Positions 49,496-56,794 of a stretch of 64,000 nucleotides of DNA are shown one piece after another. Under the pieces are notes generated by a model. That model worked only from the letters and a program-made list of their open reading frames with translations. It searched no databases and had not been told where the DNA came from. The DNA comes from Actinokineospora bangkokensis (GTDB taxonomy: Bacteria; Actinomycetota; Actinomycetes; Mycobacteriales; Pseudonocardiaceae). The stretch lies in the NCBI RefSeq assembly GCF_001940455.1, contig NZ_MKQR01000025.1, positions 1 to 64,000 on the forward strand. Direction: 5' to 3'. Within the stretch, counting starts at the first letter, position 1; every line of letters begins with the position of its first letter. The position numbers and the translations under genes are program-made.

Positions 49496-49567
49496 GCCCC
49501 CGTAGCTCAGGGGATAGAGCACCGCCCTCCGGAGGCGGGAGCGCAGGTTCGAATCCTGCCGGGGGCA
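49496..49567 (+). tRNA. tRNA-Arg (anticodon CCG)
   Basis: Seventy-two bases, no encoded CCA. Acceptor GCCCCCG/CGGGGGC, D arm with GCTCAGGGGATAGAGC, anticodon stem CCGCC/GGCGG with loop CTCCGGA (anticodon CCG, codon CGG), T arm GCAGGTTCGAATCCTGC. A TAGTCT -10-like box lies 20 bases upstream. The 3' part is the left repeat of the adjacent insert. Confidence 0.96.
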
Positions 49568-49568
49568 C
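49520..49568 (+). repeat. left attachment-site repeat (attL-like) in tRNA-Arg
   Basis: A 49-base stretch from the anticodon stem to one base past the discriminator, identical to 51533-51581. This is the pattern left by site-specific integration into a tRNA 3' end, with gene function kept. Confidence 0.9.
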
Positions 49569-49574
49569 TTGTCA

Positions 49575-49615
49575 CGCGAAGCCCGCCAGCTGCACCGCAG
49601 CTGGCGGGCTTCGCG
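49575..49615 (+). terminator. terminator after tRNA-Arg
   Basis: Perfect 18-bp stem (CGCGAAGCCCGCCAGCTG with its complement), five-base loop, then CATTT. It is the first sequence inside the insert. Confidence 0.85.
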
Positions 49616-49705
49616 CATTTCAGCCTCAGGCGCGGTGGCAGATCAGCTCGACCAGAGGTAGACTGAATCAATACGGGGAAGACTGATTCAAGACTTGGGG
49701 GGACC

Positions 49706-50041
49706 ATGACTGCGGAGCTAGGAGGGCTCGTCGACCGCGCGCGTAGGGCGGCGGGACTGAGCCAACGCGATCTGGCCGCGGCAGCCGGGATATCTCAGTC
49801 GACCTTGTCGAGGATCATCTCGGGAGACCGCGAGGCAAAGGTGCCTGAAGTAGTTGCCTTGGCACTCGCGACTGGCCACACCGTGGCCCAGTTGACTGGG
49901 AACACAGCAGTGGCTGATCGCGTGCAGTGCGCGGCAAGGTCGACCAGCAACTCGGCCATGGAGCAATTGCGTGGATCTCTGCTGCACTTCTTGCAGCTCA
50001 ACGATTATCTGGACGACCAAGCGATCCCCGCCACGATCTGA
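49706..50041 (+). CDS. XRE-family helix-turn-helix regulator
   Basis: A 111-residue protein with an HTH at residues 5-55 (LSQRDLAAAAGISQSTLSRI) and a helical C-terminal part. It is the first gene of a three-gene operon and shares one base with the next start (TGATG). Expected to repress its own operon and act as the cleavable regulator or antitoxin partner of the ImmA/IrrE peptidase. Codon use is clearly less GC-biased than in flanking genes, pointing to transfer. Confidence 0.88.
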   Translation: MTAELGGLVDRARRAAGLSQRDLAAAAGISQSTLSRIISGDREAKVPEVVALALATGHTVAQLTGNTAVADRVQCAARSTSNSAMEQLRGSLLHFLQLNDYLDDQAIPATI

Positions 50042-50901
50042 TGACAAGAGAAGAAGAAGGACGCGCCGCAGCGACAAGGTTCCGCCATGAGCACAACCTG
50101 GGCGTCCTGCCCTTGGGCGATCTCATCGCATTAGTCGAGTTGACGACGGGCGTCGATGTCGCCGTGCTCGATACCGATCCCGATGAGCACGGCCTGACAA
50201 TGCGCGATCCTGCCAGCGGCGCTGTCTTCATCGGGGTGGCCCGCACCACGCACCCGATGCGGCAGAGGAGCACGCTCGCGCATGAATTGGCGCACGTCCT
50301 GTTCGAGGACTGGACAGAATGGAGCGATCGGAGCCGAGATCGCAGCCTTGAAGAAGTGCGGGCGGACGCCTTCGCTCGTCATTTGCTAATTCCAGTGGAA
50401 GGTGTTGTCACGATCGTCGCGGGCAGGACCGCCACCGACGAAGCTGTGCTGTCTGAGGTAGTCCAGCGTTTCCTGGTGTCACCGCAACTGGCGGCGATCG
50501 CCCTTCACCAAGCAGGGCAGATTGACTTCGCGACCAAGCAACGATGGATGGCCGTGACTACCCCTCAGTTGGCCATTCGCTTCGGATGGATCGATCAATA
50601 CCGCTCACTCCAGGAACTGTCGAACAAGCGCCGCGCGCCTCAACGTCTGCTGGCACGCGCCATCCGAGGCTATGCCGAGGGCATCCTACCCGCGCAGGCT
50701 ATCGCGACCCTGTTGGAGGTTCCCGTCGCGCAGGTTGAGACCGACCTCCACGACGCGGGCATCGTGCCGGTCATCCCGCCTGCGACGTGGACCGGGGCAG
50801 CCGAGCTGGAGACCCCCCAGGTCGATATGGCCGCCTTGGATGTCGATCTGGGCGGCCCCTGCGAACCTGAGAGCACAGCCCCTCAGAAAGACTCGGGATG
50901 A
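50041..50901 (+). CDS. ImmA/IrrE-family metallopeptidase
   Basis: A 286-residue zinc peptidase of the ImmA/IrrE (COG2856) family. H81-E82-L83-A84-H85 is the zinc motif in RSTLAHELAHVLFEDW, and EVRADAFARHLLIP from about residue 105 gives the third ligand. The C-terminal 110 residues add a second HTH-like helical region (RAIRGYAEGILPAQAIATL). ImmA cleaves phage repressors and IrrE cleaves the DdrO repressor; here the XRE protein is the likely target. The stop overlaps the next gene (ATGA). Confidence 0.9.
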   Translation: MTREEEGRAAATRFRHEHNLGVLPLGDLIALVELTTGVDVAVLDTDPDEHGLTMRDPASGAVFIGVARTTHPMRQRSTLAHELAHVLFEDWTEWSDRSRDRSLEEVRADAFARHLLIPVEGVVTIVAGRTATDEAVLSEVVQRFLVSPQLAAIALHQAGQIDFATKQRWMAVTTPQLAIRFGWIDQYRSLQELSNKRRAPQRLLARAIRGYAEGILPAQAIATLLEVPVAQVETDLHDAGIVPVIPPATWTGAAELETPQVDMAALDVDLGGPCEPESTAPQKDSG

Positions 50902-51530
50902 CAGAGCGTCCGATAATCGACGCGGGACCCGGCCTGAACTTCCTTTCCATCGGAAAGGAGCGACTTCTCATCGAGGTTCTAGGGCCTCTCAGCACCCCAG
51001 AGACCGTCCGAGATGAGATGATGCGCAAAGCAGAGCGCGACTCCCGATTCCAGCGTGTCGGTGCAACGTTGCCGAAGTTGGTCCCGAGGTGGCTCGAAGT
51101 GCTCTCAGACAACCGGACGTCAGAACTCGACGCAGTGGTGAGCCGGATGACGCAAGTACCTATGGAGACGCGGCAACGCAACTCCAAGGACTTGGGCGAA
51201 ACGATGGTAGTCGCGCACGCGGTGGTGGCGGCTGAAGCAGGCAAGGAAGTGACAGTGTTGATGGACGACGGTCAGGGAATAAAGATGGCCGTCCTCGAGA
51301 TTCGACGTATTGAGCGTCTGCGCGCAGGAGGCCGACCGGTTGGGAACGTCCGACTGGTCAAGACAGAAACGGTCCTCCAGCGAGCAGCAGGCGGTCCGCA
51401 CATCCCGGATCGGGGCGCGATGCGCTCGATCTACACCCAGAAGCGCGGGCTGGACGACGGCCTGCCGCCGATCGACAGCACATATCTCCTGTCCCCGGCC
51501 ACGTGGTCGACTCGAGTGACTTCTGAGTAG
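50898..51530 (+). CDS. PIN-like domain protein, putative toxin or effector
   Basis: A 210-residue protein. Residues 5-130 fit a PIN-like nuclease fold by spaced acids: D8 in IIDAGPGLNF, E35/E40 in PETVRDE, D98/E101 in KDLGET, and D123/D124 in VLMDDGQG. The C-terminal 70 residues are basic (GLDDGLPPIDS near the end). No signal peptide. Its start overlaps the peptidase stop. Role as an RNase effector held in check by the upstream genes is inference. The stop lies two bases before the right repeat. Confidence 0.75.
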   Translation: MTERPIIDAGPGLNFLSIGKERLLIEVLGPLSTPETVRDEMMRKAERDSRFQRVGATLPKLVPRWLEVLSDNRTSELDAVVSRMTQVPMETRQRNSKDLGETMVVAHAVVAAEAGKEVTVLMDDGQGIKMAVLEIRRIERLRAGGRPVGNVRLVKTETVLQRAAGGPHIPDRGAMRSIYTQKRGLDDGLPPIDSTYLLSPATWSTRVTSE

Positions 51531-51532
51531 TT

Positions 51533-51581
51533 CACCGCCCTCCGGAGGCGGGAGCGCAGGTTCGAATCCTGCCGGGGGCAC
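51533..51581 (+). repeat. right attachment-site repeat (attR-like), tRNA-Arg 3' fragment
   Basis: Identical 49-base copy of the tRNA-Arg 3' part. It lacks the acceptor 5' strand and D arm, so it is not a functional tRNA. Marks the right end of the 1.96-kb insert. Confidence 0.9.
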
Positions 51582-51586
51582 CACCA

Positions 51587-51625
51587 GACCAGGTCGACCA
51601 CCCACCACGGGTGGTCGACCTGGTC
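51587..51625 (+). terminator. terminator after the right repeat (original tRNA terminator)
   Basis: Perfect 17-bp stem (GACCAGGTCGACCACCC with its complement), five-base loop, then TTT. Before integration this would have directly followed tRNA-Arg. Confidence 0.85.
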
Positions 51626-51854
51626 TTTGTGCTGTCCGGGGGCCGCCGGGACGGGCCGGGTGGGCGGTGTTGGGCAATCACAGACCTGCCCGTGAACACA
51701 ACTGTTCGAGCGTCCCGTGCCCGTTCGGTGGTCACGGGCTCCAGCGCACGTCGAGCGCGGTTCGAGCGATCTTCGAGCGGGTGCGCCTGCCGCCGGGGCT
51801 CGTGGGGGTGAGCGGGCGGGCACGTGGTGGACAGGGATTCCTCCCGCGGGCGGG

Positions 51855-52643
51855 TCAGGCGGCCTGCCAGTGGCGCAGGTGCGCGCTCGCGGACCAGGTG
51901 GAGATGGCGTCCAGGTCCGGGGCGGGTGGGAGGGGGCTGGTGGGCAGGGCTGCTTCGACCTCCTGCTGGACGTGGGTGATCTCGGCGAGGACCTCGGACT
52001 TGTCGGGGACGTCGCCGCGCTTGACGGCGAGGACCCGGGTGCGTTCGGGGTGGGGCATGGGGAGGGTGAGCGTGCCGGTGGTGACCAGTTCGCGGCCCTG
52101 GTAGGCGAGGCGGAGAGCGTGGGAGGCGTACTTGACGTCGTAGCCGTGGGCGGCGACGAGTTCGGGTCGGTGGGGGACGTCGCGCTTGCTGGTGCCGAGC
52201 AGGCGTTCGCGTTGGGCGTTCATGTAGCCGAGGAAGCGGTGGACGGCTTCGCGGGACAGCAGGCGCGGGCCCAGCGCGCGCAGCTCGTCGCCCAGCGGGG
52301 TGGTGGTGATGACGGACTCCGCGGGGGCGAACAGGGGTAGGAGCGCGGTGGGGTTGCCCCGGACCGCCAAGCGCAGGTACTTGCGCAGGGAGTACAGGAT
52401 CAGGTCGGTGTCGCCGGGGCCGGAGCGGGCGCCTTCGGGCTGGGTGCGGAAGACGTAGTGCTCCAACGGCTTGTCGACGCCCAGGGCGGTGGGGGCCGGT
52501 TCGACGAACACGCCCATCTCGTCGTGGTCGTCGGTGCCGGGGATCGCGATGCCGTGCACACCGGAACCGACGACGGTGCGCAGGATCTCCCCGCTCATCG
52601 CATGAGCGCGGTTGCCGTACTCGGTGTGTGGGTTCGCTGCCAT
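51855..52643 (-). CDS. nucleotidyltransferase (DNA polymerase beta superfamily, COG3541-like)
   Basis: A 262-residue protein with the nucleotidyltransferase pattern GSGVHGIAIPGTDDHDEMGVFV in its first 50 residues: the G-S loop followed by the D-x-D pair (here in DDHDEMG). The later part is helical (YMNAQRERLLGTSKRD, HGYDVKYASHALRLAY), as in the COG3541/RlaP group. The nucleotide and acceptor are unknown. The ATG at 52643 begins the domain; a frame extension runs on through the neighbouring gene without homology. Confidence 0.82.
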   Translation of the reverse strand: MAANPHTEYGNRAHAMSGEILRTVVGSGVHGIAIPGTDDHDEMGVFVEPAPTALGVDKPLEHYVFRTQPEGARSGPGDTDLILYSLRKYLRLAVRGNPTALLPLFAPAESVITTTPLGDELRALGPRLLSREAVHRFLGYMNAQRERLLGTSKRDVPHRPELVAAHGYDVKYASHALRLAYQGRELVTTGTLTLPMPHPERTRVLAVKRGDVPDKSEVLAEITHVQQEVEAALPTSPLPPAPDLDAISTWSASAHLRHWQAA

Positions 52644-52694
52644 GGCGGGGATGGTGGCACGGGGGCGCCGATCCGCGCTCGCGGTTATCCACAG

Positions 52695-52725
52695 CGAGGG
52701 TGCGACCGCGGACCGGTCGCGCCCT
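52695..52725 (-). terminator. terminator after the YeeE-like gene
   Basis: Thirteen-bp stem with one G-T pair (GAGGGTGCGACCG with CGGTCGCGCCCTC), 17 bases past the stop on the minus strand. A TTATCCACA lies beside it at 52684. Confidence 0.7.
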
Positions 52726-52741
52726 CGTCGAGTGCCGGGGG

Positions 52742-54004
52742 TCAGCAGATGCTGTCGGTGCGGACCGGGTTGGTGAGGCCGAACAGCGGGCGCAGCTTGA
52801 GGCCGATCCACGTGCCGCCCAGGGCGAACACGGCCCACAGCCAGCCGTGCAGGCTGCCGACGGAGACGCCGCCGAGGTAGGCGCCGATGTTGCAGCCACC
52901 GGCCAGGCGGGCGCCGATTCCCATGAGGACACCGCCGAGGACGGCCGCCACCGCGGTGCGCCAGGGGATCGAGCTGTGCAGCTTCCACGCGCCCGCCAGG
53001 GAGGCCGCGACCGCCGCGCCGATCATGATGCCGATGTCGGTCAGGGAGTTCTTGTCCGCCCAGATGGACCCGGCGAGCTGCTTGGCGTTGGCGGGCTGCT
53101 GCCAGAAGGTCCAGTTCTCCGGGTGCAGGCCGACCAGCTGCAGCACCTTCGCACCCCACAGCGCGAACGCCGAGGTGACGCCCCAGATCCCGCCGGAGAC
53201 CAGGAACACCGCGCCCGCCAGCACCCCCAGCACGACCGCGCCGACCAGCAGCGGCCACGAGCCGCGCACCACGCGGGCAAGGCCGTGGGCGGTGGGCACC
53301 ACGCCCACCGGCGGGGGGTTGCGGCGCTTCTGCACCCAGCGGGTCGCCAGCACGATCGCCGCCAGCACCGCGATCGTGATCGCCCACGAGCCGAACCAGC
53401 CCACGTGCTGCGACAGCAGCACACCCGGCAGCGACGGCCACCCGGTGAACACCGGCGACGCCGCGGTGTAGACGACCGACCCGGCGATGAAGCCGAACAG
53501 GGTGAACACGATCGTCGACTGCCCCGACCCCACCGCGAACAGGGTGCCCGACGCGCAGGACCCGCCCAGCTGCATGCCGATCGCGAACAGCACCGCGCCC
53601 ACCAGCAGCGCCAGCCCCAGCGGCGACGCCGTCGGGGCGGGCTTCGAGCCGAACAGGCCCGCGCCGGTCGCGCAGATCAGCGCGACCAGGGTGGCGGCGG
53701 TGCCCAGCAGCAGCGAGTGCGCGCGCACGCCCTCGGCGTTGCCCACCGCGACCAGCTGCCGCCACGCCGAGGTGAACCCGAAGCGGGAGTGGAACAGCGC
53801 CACGCCCAGGCCCAGGCCGAGCAGGAGCAGCACGCCGAACTTGGGGCCGTGCGCCGCCCAGACGTAGGCGGTCAGGCCCGCGGCGAGCAGGGCGGAGACG
53901 GCGAGGGGGACGGTCTTGACGGGTTCCTCGGGCGGGGCGGTGGGGGCGGCGCAGGAGGTGGGGAAGAATCTCTCGTCCGAGGTCTGGTCGGCGGTGGTGG
54001 ACAT
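52742..54004 (-). CDS. YeeE/YedE-family transporter (thiosulfate/sulfur uptake)
   Basis: A 420-residue membrane protein with about nine helices in two similar halves. The conserved cysteine motifs GGSCASGTLFAVGSG and GGCNIGAYLGG are those through which thiosulfate passes in the TsuA/YeeE family. The ATG at 54004 is preferred because GGAG lies six bases upstream; an ATG at 54016 has no ribosome-binding site. Stands alone. With the SBP56-like gene nearby it suggests a sulfur-metabolism neighbourhood. Confidence 0.9.
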   Translation of the reverse strand: MSTTADQTSDERFFPTSCAAPTAPPEEPVKTVPLAVSALLAAGLTAYVWAAHGPKFGVLLLLGLGLGVALFHSRFGFTSAWRQLVAVGNAEGVRAHSLLLGTAATLVALICATGAGLFGSKPAPTASPLGLALLVGAVLFAIGMQLGGSCASGTLFAVGSGQSTIVFTLFGFIAGSVVYTAASPVFTGWPSLPGVLLSQHVGWFGSWAITIAVLAAIVLATRWVQKRRNPPPVGVVPTAHGLARVVRGSWPLLVGAVVLGVLAGAVFLVSGGIWGVTSAFALWGAKVLQLVGLHPENWTFWQQPANAKQLAGSIWADKNSLTDIGIMIGAAVAASLAGAWKLHSSIPWRTAVAAVLGGVLMGIGARLAGGCNIGAYLGGVSVGSLHGWLWAVFALGGTWIGLKLRPLFGLTNPVRTDSIC

Positions 54005-54096
54005 GGGGGACTCCATGGGGGGTGCTTGCTTGTGCGGGTGGGGTTCCTGCTTGCTCAGGTTCTAAGCAGAGCAAAAGAAGCGGGATTTTGTTGGCG

Positions 54097-54244
54097 TGCC
54101 CGGGTGGGTGGTTCTGCTTGACAGGGGCCCCTGCGGCGATCACGTGCTCGGGGTGGGGAAAAGGTGAGGCCTGCGGCCCCACCCCCCGGCCGTGGGTAGC
54201 ACATGATCGCCTTCCCCTGTCAAGCACAACCACCCACCCGGGCA
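54097..54244 (+). repeat. long inverted repeat B, copy 2
   Basis: Left arm 54097-54148 and right arm 54198-54244 are imperfect inverted repeats: outer TGCCCGGGTGGGTGGTT, middle TGCTTGACAGGGG, inner GGCGATCAYGTGCT. The left arm carries a CCCCTG insertion. The centre has GGGGAAAAGG at the same place as copy 1 read on the minus strand, so the two copies are in opposite orientation. Confidence 0.85.
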
Positions 54245-54338
54245 GACCCGTAGCCGGGCCGCCGAATCCGTTGTGCGCCCGTTCTTTGGGGAGCGAGTTG
54301 GTGCGGTGGCTGGGTGCTCAGGTTGAGCAGCGTGAGGG

Positions 54339-54372
54339 GGGCCGCCCGGCCCCGTGGGGGGTCGGGCGGCCC
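54339..54372 (-). terminator. terminator after the small secreted protein gene
   Basis: Fifteen-bp stem with one wobble (GGGCCGCCCGGCCCC), GTGG loop, 14 bases after the stop at 54387 on the minus strand. Confidence 0.8.
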
Positions 54373-54386
54373 GGGGGTGCGGGGGG

Positions 54387-54602
54387 TTACTGGGGGAGGA
54401 TGTAGGTGGGGGCCCGGACGATGGACTGGATGAGGCCGAAGACCGGGATGCCCAGGGGGGCGAAGGTGTAGATGTCGTTGAGCTGGCTGGTGTCGGGCTG
54501 GTCGACGATCACCGGGTCGGCGGTGGCGGTGGTGGCGAGGCCGGTGAGGGTGGTGGCCGCGAGGGTCGCGGCGATGAGGCCTCGGGTGATGGTGGTGCGC
54601 AT
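54387..54602 (-). CDS. small secreted protein 2
   Basis: A 71-residue protein: a clear signal peptide (TRGLIAATLAATTLTGLATT, cleavage near TATA-DP) and a mature part of about 42 residues with no cysteines. It ends with PVFGLIQSIVRAPTYILPQ. The motif PVFGLI-x-x-I is shared with the gene 24 bases upstream, so the two are paralogues. GGAGGAACC ribosome-binding site. Function unknown. Confidence 0.7.
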   Translation of the reverse strand: MRTTITRGLIAATLAATTLTGLATTATADPVIVDQPDTSQLNDIYTFAPLGIPVFGLIQSIVRAPTYILPQ

Positions 54603-54626
54603 GGTGGTTCCTCCTGTGGGGGTGGG

Positions 54627-54866
54627 TCAGCCGCCGATGAAGCGGATGAGGCCGAAGACGGGGGCGAGGGCGCCCGGGACGAGGGTGGTGGGGGCGAGCA
54701 GGCCGCCGAGGTCCACGCCGGGGAGGACCCAGATGGCGGGGGTGTCCTGGGTGGTCACGGGGGCGGTGGTCTCGGCGGTGGTGTCGGCGGCGGCGATGCC
54801 TGCCGCGCCGGTGGTGAGGGCGGCGGTGGCGATTCCCGCCACGAGCGCGCGCGAGAGGGTCTTCAC
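54627..54866 (-). CDS. small secreted protein 1
   Basis: A 79-residue protein with a signal peptide (LVAGIATAALTTGAAGIAAA) and a mature part of about 50 residues, Thr-rich then hydrophobic, ending APVFGLIRFIGG. No cysteines. Paired with the next gene. It could coat the cell surface or be a short-lived secreted peptide; no family is recognised. Confidence 0.7.
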   Translation of the reverse strand: MKTLSRALVAGIATAALTTGAAGIAAADTTAETTAPVTTQDTPAIWVLPGVDLGGLLAPTTLVPGALAPVFGLIRFIGG

Positions 54867-55042
54867 GGTTGTTCTCCTTGTGGTGTCAGCTTGAGTGCGG
54901 GCTAGGTGTTCCTGAAGAGGTGCGCGTCAGCCCGGTTGTCCTTGTGCCGGGTCGCCTGGGGCGGTGCAGGCGGCCGTGGTGGCAGGTGGGGAACGATGCC
55001 GGGCGGGGACGCGGGGTGGGTGGCGGGTTCGTGGAACACGCG

Positions 55043-56785
55043 CTACAGCAGGACTCCGCTGACCGGGACGATGGTGGCCTTGCCGACCCACTGGCCGGGG
55101 AGGTCCTCGGACATGGGCATGCCGGGGGCGTGGGGTTCGCCCGGGGCCATGGACATGACGGTGACCTGGGCCGCCGCGTAGATGCGGGGTTTGCCGTCCA
55201 CGTCGGACACCCGGTCGCCCAGCCAGGCGCGGAGGCCTTCGAGGGTGGGGCTCTCGCCGCCGAAGGCGTTGCCCACGGCGATGGCGTAGGTGACCGGCTG
55301 GGTCTCCCTGGGGTCGAAGCGCAGCGGGGCGTTGACCGAGGTCACCGAGGTGACCAGCGGGGTGTTGACCAGCCACGGGGCCACGTACAGCCCGTACTGG
55401 TACACCGGCGCCTCGCTCTGCTGCGTGCGCGCCACGTTCAGCGCGCCCGCCGCGGACTCCCAGCCGCCCACCACGACGAGGGCGTTGTCCTCGCCACCGG
55501 CGGTGTCCACCCGCAGGCCCTGGGCGGTGGCCTCGTCCTGCACGACCTGCGCCGCGCGGGAGCCGCGGGGGGAGGTGTCCGAGCGCAGGACCACGCCTGC
55601 CGCCCCCCTGGCCTTGAGGAACCCGACCAGCTTGCGCAGCGCTTCGTCGTCCTGGGGCGACAGGGCGTCGCCCGGGCAGGCGGTGAGGGTGTCGCGCCTG
55701 CCCGCCACCAGCGAGCCCAGGGCGGCGCTGGCGCACTCCGGGCCGTCGGGGCCGGTGGCCCGCAGGTCGACCAGGTCGGTGCCGGTGTCCAGGTCCACCC
55801 GGTCGGTGTCGCCGCCGCGGGTGACGGTCAGGTCCGACCGGCCCTGCGGCAGCTCCACCTCCGCCCAGGTGCCCTCCGCGCCCGCCCGGGGCACCGCGGG
55901 CACCTCCGCGCCACCGGCGACCGCGACGGTGAGGTCGCGGCCCGCCGACGCCGGGAAGTGCACCAGGTTGGTGCCCGGGCGGTTCGGGGTGACCAGGGTC
56001 GGCACCAGGGTGTCGCCCACGGCCAGGTCCACCAGCACCGGCACGCCCGGGGTGGGCAGCGCGGGCGGCACCGGGACCGCGGCGATCGCGGTCCAGGCGA
56101 CGAACCCGGCGGCCACCCCGACCGCGCCCCAGCGGCGGGCGGTGCCCGCGCGGACCACGGCCAGCGCGGTGACCAGCAGCGGCAGCGCGACCGCCGCCAC
56201 CAGCACCAGGCCGAGCGCGCTGCCCACGACCCTGCGGTCGAAGGCCAGCCCGGAGGACACCAGCCGCACCGCGCCCACGACGGCGAGGGCGCCGCCGAGG
56301 GTCACGGTGAGCTGGTCGGCCCTGGGGGCCCGGCGCTGGTCGGCGGGCACCAGGGCGGTGACCGCCGCCAGGCCGAGCCAGGCGGTCGACGCGGCCACGT
56401 AGACCGTGTCCAGTGCGAAGTCCACCCCGGAGCGCCCCGCGGTGGTCTCGACCACCAGCAGCAGGCCCAGCGCCACCGCGGCCCAGCGGGCCGCGACCGG
56501 TCGGGCGAGCAGCGCGGGCACCGCCGCGACGAGCAGCACGTGCCCGAGCGCGCCGAGCCAGTGCACGTCCGCCGCCGCCACCGAGACCACCGCGAGGGCC
56601 GCCGAGACCGCCGAGGCGGCGGACGCGACGAGCACCAACCGCCCGGGCAGGGCGGTCAGCTGCGGGCGCAGCAGGCCGATCCCCGCGACGACGGCGCCGG
56701 TGAGCAGCAGGACCAGGCGCAGGACCAGCGGCAGCAGCGCGGTGTCCACGCCGCCGGTGGCCAGACCACCGTGAGGGTGCTCCAT
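55043..56785 (-). CDS. multi-pass membrane protein with extracellular C-terminal domain
   Basis: A 580-residue protein. Residues 15-250 form about eight or nine transmembrane helices; the TVYVAASTAWLGLAAVTAL segment recalls CopD-type copper proteins. Residues 255-580 are extracellular, with a Met/His-rich stretch (VMSMAPGEPHAPGMPM) that could bind copper. It starts nine bases after the SBP56-like gene, so one transcript. A partner role in copper supply or membrane attachment of that enzyme is inference. Confidence 0.7.
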   Translation of the reverse strand: MEHPHGGLATGGVDTALLPLVLRLVLLLTGAVVAGIGLLRPQLTALPGRLVLVASAASAVSAALAVVSVAAADVHWLGALGHVLLVAAVPALLARPVAARWAAVALGLLLVVETTAGRSGVDFALDTVYVAASTAWLGLAAVTALVPADQRRAPRADQLTVTLGGALAVVGAVRLVSSGLAFDRRVVGSALGLVLVAAVALPLLVTALAVVRAGTARRWGAVGVAAGFVAWTAIAAVPVPPALPTPGVPVLVDLAVGDTLVPTLVTPNRPGTNLVHFPASAGRDLTVAVAGGAEVPAVPRAGAEGTWAEVELPQGRSDLTVTRGGDTDRVDLDTGTDLVDLRATGPDGPECASAALGSLVAGRRDTLTACPGDALSPQDDEALRKLVGFLKARGAAGVVLRSDTSPRGSRAAQVVQDEATAQGLRVDTAGGEDNALVVVGGWESAAGALNVARTQQSEAPVYQYGLYVAPWLVNTPLVTSVTSVNAPLRFDPRETQPVTYAIAVGNAFGGESPTLEGLRAWLGDRVSDVDGKPRIYAAAQVTVMSMAPGEPHAPGMPMSEDLPGQWVGKATIVPVSGVLL

Positions 56786-56794
56786 GGGGTGTCC

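Larger units (their letters stand above)
54005..54386. other. 382-bp intergenic region with repeat B2 and a terminator
   Basis: No gene is supported. It holds repeat B copy 2 (54097-54244) and the terminator of the small secreted protein gene (54339-54372). Confidence 0.75.

Noticed and set aside
51533-51581. Second tRNA-Arg
   Set aside because: Only the 3' part from the anticodon stem onward is present; the 5' acceptor strand and D arm are missing. It is an integration repeat.
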